Source: Apteryx mantelli
Taxonomy: Eukaryota; Chordata; Aves; Apterygiformes; Apterygidae
DNA length: 64,000 nucleotides
NCBI RefSeq assembly: GCF_036417845.1
Contig: NC_089981.1
Span: 39,872,668 to 39,936,667, forward strand
Direction: 5' to 3'
Of this stretch, positions 53,174-63,100 are shown piece by piece. Position 1 is the first letter of the stretch. Each line of letters begins with the position of its first letter. A model generated the notes under the pieces. It searched no databases and was not told where the DNA came from. It saw only the letters and a list, made by a program, of their open reading frames with translations. Both the position numbers and the translations under genes were made by a program.

Positions 53174-53587
53174 TTATTTCTGACGTCTTGATTTAGCAGA
53201 ATACTTATAGGATGCCTTTCCACGAGTAGCTGAGTAAGTTAAACAGTCATTGCCATCAAAAGGAGGAGGGTCTCCCTCTTCTTTCTTCATCCCCTGTTTT
53301 AGCCATCTCCACTTTTGTCCCATCTCTGGTACTCTGGACCGATCTCTGAGCTGATTCAACTTATCAGTGACTGATAAGGAAGCAATATAGTTTTCTTTTT
53401 TTTTCCCCCCGCAGTAGTTTTCTCTTGGGTTAATGAATGAATTCACCTCATGGAAGCTCAAACAAGTGCCAGACATGATGCAAGGGAGGTGGTGGGAATG
53501 CATGGCCCCCAGCAGAAAACAGGAGGGAAAACAAGACCTCTCCCTCTGGCAGCATAAGTTGGCCAATTGGCTCTCATTCACTCTCAT
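53174..53587 (-). CDS. Unrecognised open reading frame downstream of APIP (137 codons)
   Basis: I do not recognise this product. The C-terminal half is hydrophilic and protein-like (GQKWRWLKQGMKKEEGD, then PPPFDGNDCLTYSA), with a basic tail SAKSRRQK before TAA. The stop codon overlaps a polyadenylation-type AATAAA on the same strand. An acceptor-like CTTCCTTATCAG occurs inside the frame near 53,375, so only the last 65 or so codons might be a real terminal exon. It lies about 2.2 kb beyond the APIP stop on the same strand. It could be an unannotated terminal exon, an eroded retrocopy or chance. No homology is claimed. Confidence 0.22.
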   Translation of the reverse strand: MRVNESQLANLCCQRERSCFPSCFLLGAMHSHHLPCIMSGTCLSFHEVNSFINPRENYCGGKKKENYIASLSVTDKLNQLRDRSRVPEMGQKWRWLKQGMKKEEGDPPPFDGNDCLTYSATRGKASYKYSAKSRRQK

Positions 53588-54061
53588 GTCACCCTTGGGA
53601 CTAGAGTCTCAATATTCAGTCAGAAAGCTGGCCAACTGAGGCTTTGATTGCTTCCGCTGGGGGCCATTCCACGAGGTTTTGAAAGAAAATACATAGGTAA
53701 AATACATAAATACGTGAGACTGTATTTTAATGAGCTTCCTATCAGAATCATAACGTTAGATTAAATCTACTTTAGGCTGGGTAATCATAGGACATAAAAA
53801 GCTGTTTCAAAATCATAACAGTCTTAAAATCTTATTTAAAGGGTAAGGATTTACAAAGGTAAAAAATAGACAAGACCCAGAGTATTCTTTTCAGTAATAA
53901 TTTCCAAATACAAGCTATAATATTGTCTCCTACTCCCTATAATGACAGTTAAAAGAGGATTAAAAATACATATGCTTAATTTCATAGAAATCTTATTAAC
54001 ATAGTATAAATGAATCAAGAGTTCAACCAATACTTTAAACTTTATACCAAACTTAATTTAA

Positions 54062-54085
54062 GGGGGGGGGGAAGGGAGGGGGGGG
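54062..54085 (+). repeat. G-rich tract, G-quadruplex candidate
   Basis: Runs of 10, 3 and 8 G are separated by only AA and A. The tract could fold as an intramolecular quadruplex on the plus strand. It lies between the two unrecognised frames downstream of APIP. Confidence 0.85.
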
Positions 54086-54570
54086 TCCACTTTTTTTCCT
54101 AAGTTTAAAGGCTACTCTTTCTCTCAGAAATCAAGATCCAGAGCAAGTTAAATGATCTAGCAGAGGATCAGGATTAAGAAACATGAATTTTTAAAACATG
54201 CAAACAAAATGTCACATTAATTCTCCATAGCTTTCTTCAAAGACAGTTTTTGCATCTGAATTTTCATTTCTCCCACTGTAGTCTTTGACAGTATTCATAA
54301 ATAGCAATGACTGTTCAGGATTTTCTTCATTTCAACTCCCCTTTTTCTCTTTGATCGTCAAAACTGATGGGTAGCATCTGCCAATCAACTGAGTTTAACA
54401 GCACCCCCTTCTGGTTTCAGTGGTGTGACATTGAACCTGGAACTCCCATAATGATATAAGAAGAAACCTGTGTGTGAGAAAAAAAGTAAGAGAAGATATT
54501 CTGAAGCAAGGTATTTAGGCATAAGAAAAAAGTAAAGGGATATTAAAGCTATTGTGCTAGTCCAACCTTT

Positions 54571-54840
54571 TCAACTGTAGGGCCTGAAGAGCAATTTTGG
54601 AACCTGTCTCATGGGCTGTGTGGTAGCTCTGTGCAGGTGTGGCAGGCAGTGTGTCTTCATCCCCGAACGCAGTGGCAGCCCTCCAAATATCTGATCATGC
54701 AGAGACTCATTTGACAGCAAGCCTCCTGTCCCACTGCTTCCTCCTCCAGTGTGGGCATAATGGCTAAGGCTCCGAGTGCCTGGTTGTTCTGTGCTTATGC
54801 TGCCTAAGCAACCATTTTTCATCTCTTCTGATGCAAACAT
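54571..54840 (-). CDS. Unrecognised open reading frame downstream of APIP (89 codons)
   Basis: I do not recognise this product. The frame starts at an ATG in good context (CCCACCATGT) shortly after an in-frame stop. Composition looks moderately protein-like: an acidic start (MFASEEMKNG), a Gly/Ser-rich stretch (GGGSSGTGG), then a basic His-rich end. No domain, signal peptide or membrane segment is seen. It is on the same strand as APIP, about 0.9 kb past the APIP stop, so it could lie in a long APIP 3' UTR, be an exon of an unannotated transcript, a relic of a retrocopy, or chance. A possible donor (CAG-GTTCCA) lies near its end. Frames of similar length occur elsewhere in this window by chance, so confidence is low. 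Confidence 0.2.
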   Translation of the reverse strand: MFASEEMKNGCLGSISTEQPGTRSLSHYAHTGGGSSGTGGLLSNESLHDQIFGGLPLRSGMKTHCLPHLHRATTQPMRQVPKLLFRPYS

Positions 54841-55771
54841 GGTGGGTGGATAGAATTATCTGATGGGCCAACTTTGTGCAGTGAGTTAGCCCATCCTGTT
54901 TAATTAGACCATGAGTTTGGTCTAGCAACTCCTTTATCATGTCAGCACTGCTATCTTCAAACTCTCTTAGATTTTCAGGAAGAGGTGCCCCAAACTCTGA
55001 AGCATTACACTACCACTGTGTTTTGCCATACTGAGCTGTAAAAAGCTTATGTGAGAATTGTTTCAGAGATCATTTTCCATCAGTTATATAATATACTGCC
55101 TGATCATATTATATATTTGCTTTTAAAAATATTGGTTCTGGGAAGTTTCTAAAATGATAATTGCTGCATTAGAAAACAAATTCATGGTAGTATCACTGTA
55201 AAAGGTAAACACATGACACTAATCAATGAAACTTAATTAAGTTGCAACCAGTCATTTCTGCTGAAGGAAAAAAAGCCACCAAATAAATAAGGAAAAATCC
55301 TCAACACCACTGAGACAGACTGAAACTGATGCCTGATCCTCCAAGATAAAGAATGAAAGTGAGTGTTTAGATATCTTTGTATACATTAGCTTCCTAGGTT
55401 GGAGTCTCTTTCCTTCACCGGCTTTTTCTTGTAACACTTGAGATACTTTAGTTTTAAAAAGATGTAAAGGAATTGCATTCTGTGCAGTACATAGTTGCTA
55501 AAATACGCACAGGACCTACTTAACTATAAATACATATCCTTTTGTTGCACTGCAAGGTAAGGGAGCATTACTTCAGGCACAGGTACAACTGCAATGTTAA
55601 TAGAGCTGGGGGTGGGGGGTGAGGGGAGATGTGCAGTATTGAAGTGTCTGATCTGTACCTGTCTGGGAATGCAGACTGAATAGATGTCATCATCTGCAGT
55701 CTCTCCCTCCATATAGACCCCTTTTGATCTCAACAGATAAATTCACACCTGGATATAAATGTTGTTGCCAT
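54841..55771 (-). other. APIP 3' UTR and flank
   Basis: This sequence follows the APIP stop. At least its right part should be 3' UTR. It includes a G-rich run on the plus strand at 55,602-55,626, which would be C-rich in the transcript. I see no minus-strand AATAAA in the first 500 bases, so either a variant signal is used or the UTR is long. Confidence 0.5.
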
Positions 55772-55871
55772 TTACAGGATCCCATTTTCTCCTGATGAAT
55801 GTTTTGAAGGATCTAGCCCATGCTGCTTCATCTGCACTGCGATGTCGAACAGGTAATCATAACACTCGCAC
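55772..55871 (-). CDS. APIP: APIP terminal coding exon with stop codon
   Basis: This is the 100-nt coding part of the last exon. The acceptor is TTAAG. It completes Met and then encodes [15 protein letters not shown] and ends SSGENGIL followed by TAA at 55,774-55,772. The human protein ends in a very similar ENGIV. The 3' UTR continues leftwards. I see no canonical AATAAA on the minus strand within the next 500 bases, so the polyadenylation site is not placed. Confidence 0.95.
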
Positions 55872-58800
55872 CTTAAAATTAAAAGGAGAAAAAGGAGAAA
55901 TGTAAAGTTATGTTCAAGCTGTACCATGTTCTATGAAAATGAAAAATTTTTCTTCCTTGAGCTGTGTATCACTAATGTTATGGTCTGACTGGACAGCTTT
56001 ATTATTGTTCAGTTCCACCTCTACGGTATGGGAAAGTCAGCAAGGACACTCTGGTGCCCAGCATTTTTGCTGCAAGCTCCTGACTTTCTCCATTTCCATC
56101 AGCAAATGAACTAGATTCCCAAAGCAAAGGGGACTAGGGAAGACTATACAAACAGTGGAAGGTATCATATAAAAGCAGAGACTGTGTGCAGGTTTCATAT
56201 GGGAAGAGACTTGTCCATATGAAAGAAAAGTGTTGTGAACCCTATCAGCCAGTATTACTGAGAGAGAGGAAAATCAAAAGGTGAAATTACAGATGAATCC
56301 ATTACCAAAATCTCCCTATGCATTCAGTGAGGCTAGAACTTATGAATGTTCTGAATTATCCACAATAGGTGAGGGGTACACACAACTTTGAGCTCATTAA
56401 AATTTTGAAGATATAATGGCAAAGGATACAGTCTTCCTAAATTGTACTCACATCGTTTTGGCTTTTTCCCATGTTTCTCCCCATACATAAACTCCATGAC
56501 GTCTGACCAATACAGCACAAGAGTCTGGGTATTGTTCCATTGCACGTGCCATTCTTTCCTTGAGATCTTTCTCTTCTGGTGTATTCTCAATAATGGGAAC
56601 CACTAGTGTATCATCATATCTAAATAGGAAAATAGGTGTTTGTGCATTTAGATGATACTTCCAAACACATCATTTTTTATCATAGACTTAAGATTTTCCC
56701 TGTGAAGGAGATTCTCCTTTGATTGCTTACAGTTCTTAACAGATTCTCAGCACTAGTGATTTTAAGCTCTTCTCTTGTGAGTCACTCTGACATACAAACT
56801 CTCAGCAATATCTTCCACTCCCAAACTTATGCTATGCCTGCAATATCTGAACCATACTCAAGGCATAAAAAGAAAATAACACTTTAATGTATTAGGTGTA
56901 GCTGTTTGTTCACATATCACTACTTCGTAGTCCCTTTGCAATTTTTTCAGACTTTCTTCATCCTGTATTGGCATTGTCTACAAGCTTGATCTCAGATTAA
57001 ATTATTTAAAAGAATCACATCATGAAGAAGGAAATGAAACTGTTTGCTGGAGAGCAGAAAAAAATTAAATTCAGGTAGTCCAAAAAGCCCCTGGAAATAA
57101 GATTGTCCTGCTAAGGCATATAAATAGAATGAAGAGTCAACACTTGAAAAATAAATTCTCTTCTGTGATAGTGATTGGTGGGCTATATTTGATCTTAAGA
57201 GAGCTTGAGAACCCCTGTTCCAAAGACAAGATGATGCACGTTACTCAGGGAACTTGCCTAACAGTTTCTTGTGAAGGAGGACTGGGATATTTGGCATTGT
57301 TTGAACCTTAATTAACACTGGCAGAAACTTGTTTAAATAGTTTTAATAAGTCCCCAGTTCAGGTTCAGATTTATCATCAAGATCACATAGATATTTCATG
57401 GGTAGATGCTAGCACAACTTACTTTTAAAAAACACAGATAGGAAACAATGCTAAAAATAATACAACTTATACTTCATATTAGATATTCACAAAATTAAAA
57501 AAGTCTGATCCCTTACATTTTTAAATAATGATGCTTTCCCAAGGAAGTCTATAAAAATAATGAATAAAGAAAATGAAATGTTTGTAGTTTTACTTAGAAT
57601 CTCATATATTCTGGCCATTAAAATTAGATTTGGAGTGTTTGCTACTCATGAGGCCAGAACAGCTAAGGGATTGGTTTCCTAGATTTTGCTTTCTGTTTGG
57701 ATATGAGTTTGGAAGAACCCCACATTATTCTACATCTTGCCTTAGATAGCATGTATAAACACCATAAACTGATTCCTAATCATAACCATAGACTTCTTAA
57801 CAAAAACTAATATCCATAAAGGCCACAGAAGACTGAATAGGTTTAAACTAAACAGGAATCAAGTATTTTATTGAAACAAAAGGAGACCACGTTCCGTCAA
57901 ACTCTCCTATAAAATATCTTGGGAGGATTTGAGGGTAAGACTTTCAAAGCTTTTTTCCTATGGGCCTGATTCTTCTTTTTTTTCTGAAGCTGAAGGTAAA
58001 ACTATTCTGGCTTCATTGGAATCATATTTAGGCCAAGGAATACTTCTGATTATCCTATCTGTAACATTTTCCTGGGCAGTTTCCAGAAAAGGTTTATGTA
58101 ATCAGAAGCAATGTATTCTTAATCCCTTTTTTGAAAGATCCTATTCTGCTCTATTCCTTTTGAATTCAATTAGAGTTTCATGGGAGACAAGACAGTGGAA
58201 TCAGAATCTAGGATAGACAACTATGTACATAGTGGCAACCAACTTTATTAGGAGCTTTGATTCCTTTAGTTTTTCTGTTGAATTAAAAGGGTGAGAGAGG
58301 AGAATGTGCAGATATGGAACCCAATAAATAAAATGTCTCCTGACTAACATTTAGGAATGTTTGAGAATTCAGAATGCAAATCCAAAAAAGGAAATTGGTC
58401 TTGATTTTTAAAACCAGTGTTGTTTAGACAATTCAGCATATGCTAGGATGTTTTGCCACATTAAAAGTACAAATGTTAATGCTGAGAAGAAGGTAAAACT
58501 GCAAGTCAACCAAAACTCTGAATATGCACCAGCATAAAATCTCAAGCCAAACATTTTGCTCCCTTGCCAAAGGGCAATTGTTAGTTACAAATATTAACAT
58601 CAAAAAGTGGAAAGAATTTAGCATTTCAATTTTTCATCTAATTGTCCCATATTATATAGATGTTGTTTGCTGGTCTCAGTTCAACACTCTGTGGGTGGAG
58701 TCCTCAAAACAAGCCATCACACATAATTTGGAATAACTCAGCACTTACCTCAGAGTTCATCCTTGAAAAGTAATAACATTATCTTTAACGAGCTGTTTAT

Positions 58801-60092
58801 TCTGAATTTTCTTTCAAAGTCTGTCAAGTAAAATCTGAAATCCTCTACTCTCTTAACTTGCCCTAAACTAGCACAGGCAATGATTTGTGAAGTCCACCCA
58901 AATGCTGTTTGTTCTTTATCAATCCAACCTAATGTCGGTTGGCTACCGTTTCAGCCTAACCTTGTATAGATGTGTTAATGACTCTGTTCTTGAGATTTTT
59001 GTCAGGACATAGCTCTTTATTTTGGTTGCTTCTGTAGATCGACAGACTGCAGTAACTTTGACATTACAAGATTTTATCTTGTTTCTCTTCCATAGGAATG
59101 AGACCTTCTCAGGGGAAGCCAATGACTGATTTATTACAGAGGTCATGTTACTTCTTATTTCTAATACTTTATATTACACACTTTAATGCACATAAATTAC
59201 TTGTCATCTACTATTTTGATTGATACAAGTGATCAAATAGCATGTCTCTGTTCTTAAATATATTGAAATACCGGTAATATCCTCCAGAAGTACACTTCCG
59301 GATTCCTTTTATCATCTCCTGATGGGTAATACTGAACTCACTCCCTGGGTAAAGAAGGGTAGCCATAACAGCAGCCTTGGAATGAGTATGGATCACTGCA
59401 CCTGCTCCTAAGATGAGAAAAAGACAAAAAAGAATTATTTTGTAATTGATTTTAAAATGTGTCTATTAAGAATATTTTATTCACATATTCATTTCCAATG
59501 GCTAGGCATCTTAGCAAATGTCATCTACTGTTTTTGAGGGAGAAAATACATAGCAACCTAAATAAAGGTAGGAAATAATCATTTATCTATAAAGGATAAT
59601 TATGAATTGTTTTAAGACACCAGTATCAACTTTTAGTATCAATTCGAGGAGAAACACTAACTATAAATTGGTGCTATAACTATGATCAGAGATACAACTA
59701 CATATGAAGGTTAAAGTATGAATGAACCACCTCACACAATGTAGCCATGGACTATTTCCCAATCCATTGCACTCTTGTACAAATGAATTTAGTTCACAGT
59801 TTCATGTTTTTAATGATAATTTCCATGGATAAAGAATCCTGATACTGAATTTTGATTTTGTGAATGTATACATAGTGTTTTAGACCTTAAATTAAAAATA
59901 TTAATTACATACCTCTCATAGTGTAAGCATTCATAAAAAGAGGTGTGCACTGGCTTTTCTTTAGTTTCTTGTGTGGTGGAGGCCCGCTGATGTCCTGTTC
60001 TTTTATGTCACAAACAAACATATCTTCCGGCTGTAAGAGAGAAGAAATTATTTGTGATGACCCAGACAGTTTTGTTTTCTTTCTAGAGAGAA

Positions 60093-60125
<33 letters not shown>

Positions 60126-63100
60126 GCATATATTTAATACAGAATGCAATTTTAACTCTGTAAAATCGATATAATGCACTACGTTTATTCTAGCTTCTAA
60201 TACTAATTACCATCACTGCGTAATGTGAAAGAATATTAGGTACCCTTTTTGTTCAAACTGCTGCCAAGCAAATGTTCACAAATGTAAAACTTAACAGGAA
60301 GGGAGAGAGTCCATAGCTAAGTAATATGCAATCCATCTAACAGAAAAAGTAGTAACTTATTCAAAGAAAGAAATGTAGATGTACTCTTTCCTTCTTAAAG
60401 AACCAACAAAGACTATATATTAAACCTACATAAGATATATTTAACTTGTAGAACTATTTTTTTTTCTTAATTTTGCTTTTATTAGCTTTTCACAAATGTT
60501 ACCTTTGCGTAAATCAGCTATTTGTAATAGTACAGAATACAGAAAATTGTTCGGGGTAAAAATTTTCTTCTTTAAAATTACTTACAAAATCAGCAGGAAA
60601 TAGAGTTGCAAGAGATCTCCTTGCTCACTGCACTCAATCCACTGCTGCTGCCATCAAAGAAAAGAGTATCACATCTTGCCATACTACGCCTTTGCCTGTC
60701 TAACTTGCTAACACTCCTATCGAGCTTTATGCAAAACCTCAAGTTTCTATCAGCAAAGAGATCCCTTTCATTTTTCATTGTATTAACTCTCAGAGCTGTA
60801 AAACAACAAATCCTTTCGACATATAATTCCTTTTTGGGGGAGTTCCTGCTGTCATAAAATAGTTATCATTTACTGTTCTTCCCTCTGCTTACATTTTGTT
60901 TTTTTGCTCTTATGGGAAAAGAACTGAGATAGACAAGGTCACTTTGTCATGGGGAGAGCCTATCTATTTACTGAGAAGATCAAGACAAAGAAAGATTTGT
61001 AATCGCTCAAATGAAAATAAATAGAAAAGAGGTGTTGATGCTTAATTTGGTATGTGCCACAGTAAGTTGAAACTGAAGCCAGCCAGCAAGAAGGCCATTT
61101 AAACTTGACAAAGAATAAAGCTGTCTAGAGTGACTTTCAAATCCCATAGTCTTCTGTGTTAATTTAAAGCAAAGAGATCATCAAGACTAATCTATACACG
61201 TCACTGAAACAAACAGTGGCTTGCTATGCTAGCAGAGTACTTAAACAGTGGGTAAATCCACAATTGTTTCAAGAAGGCAGTCAGTAGTATAACAAATTTC
61301 AAACTTCACATAAGGAAAAACAAAACTCTAAATAAAGGTAATTTCATCCATTTCAAGATGAGCTCCAAGGTAAAAAATACAGTTCAACATACCTGTATTC
61401 TTTCCTTCTGGACTCCTGAAGGAGCGATATAGATTTCATTCCTAAGAACAGTTACAGATAGGAAAAACTATAAAAACAGGGCTATTTAACTGCAGGGGTA
61501 TTAGAATGCTAGATTCACTGAAAAGGAAATAGCAAATACAATCCATGATAATTTAATAATTTTCTTGCTCCTTCCACATATTCACATGTAGATGGTTTTC
61601 AAAATACAACCAGATCATACAAGGGCACATCAAATCTCTGTAACTCATATGGGTTCAAAATAGTGCTTTCAACTTGCCAAGAGATCTGAAACATGCATAG
61701 GAAGCACAGCCTTATCTTAAGAAAAACACTAAACTTTCCCGTGCAGTAATTCCAGACTCATATCTCCAGAATTCAGAATAAAAATGGAGCAAAAAAGAAC
61801 CTGCAAGCAGATACTGCTCTGTCCTGAAAAAGTGACAAAATTATTATTTAAAAAAATCTGCACAAGCTATCTATAAACAATATCAACTGTCTATGGCATT
61901 CTACAATGTCAATACTTGTGTTTTTGTTGGAACAGTGTAACTTATATATTGTTTTTAAATGTATGCATATATTTATTTGAATGGATAAAAAATTTAACAC
62001 TAATGCAATGCAATTAAGTGACTGAAATTTAAGTAGAAGTGCATCACTTCTTGCAAGGTTTACTTGAACAGAGAATATAAAGAAAAGATTTAGACTAAAA
62101 TGATTTTAAGATGGGATGTGAAATATTTTTGATAACAGCAAAAAAAAATAGAATCAGATTGTTCTCCCTTTTCCCTCATATCTGTAATCATTACTCAGTT
62201 GCAAAGGCAATGAATTAAATTCAGAAGCACAGAGACATCTAGTGAATAGTTAGTCAAGTTACAGATGCATTTCCTAAGGAGAATGAAATGCTTATATTTC
62301 TGGACCTTCCAAAAAATGTAACTGTTAAGGTGATGTACTTTTCGTATAGGTAAAACAGTTGTGAAGCACATCAAAATGTGGCTTTAATATGTTTGTAATT
62401 TTTAACACTCATGAATTAACATTACTGCCATTTCATTAATTTAGTTTTCCTACCTTTGCATGAGCAAGATGATTTAGAGAGCAGCATATGGAGAAATCAA
62501 GTGGTAATTTGGTTACTAATAAAAGATGTATTTTTCTAAAAACAATTTTATTTTTTTTAGAAATTAAATGTGCAGGGAAAAATCTGATGACGAAATACAG
62601 TTTTTGAACTATAGGGCACCTGACAAAGAATTATGGATTGTTTTTAATATGCTATCCCTTATCCAAATTGGCATATTTATTCTGAGTAGTTCATATGAAC
62701 TGTCCAATGAGTAATGCTGATTAGAATAGCTGGTAAGATTAGTTGCTAGAATTTCAAGCAAATTTCAATTGTTCTTTACTTATCTCCTATGTAAAAACTC
62801 TAAGCTAGTCCACTCTTTCCATTACGCCTATTCATTTTGCAATATACCTACTGCTACTGTAGGTATAAAAATGAGTACAGTCACATATATTCCTTTTCTA
62901 CACCACATAAGATATATCGGTACCAACTCAAGTATGTATTTCAGTATACCCTGAGCAACAAAGTGATAGAGCTGCTGAGGAAAACTGTACATGTTAGTGT
63001 ATTTTCTATTGACATTTGTTTTGCCATAACCTACATTTAGCTATTGATCAAAAATTAGCACTAGACAGATATTTCCATAGGCAAAGAACTTTAAAAACAA

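Larger units (their letters stand above)
60031..61392 (-). other. APIP: APIP intron with microsatellite and candidate cryptic exon
   Basis: This intron is 1,362 nt. It holds a 13-unit AT microsatellite close to its 3' end and a segment at 60,586-60,795 with good splice signals on both sides (listed separately). The rest is plain AT-rich intron. Confidence 0.9.

Noticed and set aside
53392-53415. Plus-strand polypyrimidine tract followed by GCAG, resembling a splice acceptor
   Set aside because: No plus-strand frame or matching donor supports an exon after it.
1-55000. EHF exons (ETS domain) in the left part
   Set aside because: Expected nearby by synteny, but no ETS-domain or pointed-domain coding sequence was seen on either strand, so EHF presumably lies outside the window.
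55524-55733. 69-codon minus-strand frame directly after the APIP stop
   Set aside because: It falls in the probable APIP 3' UTR and has no protein-like features.
59905-60129. 74-codon minus frame starting at 60,129 with a run of Tyr-Ile
   Set aside because: The start comes from translating the AT microsatellite in the intron. Only the part from 60,030 onward is a real APIP exon.
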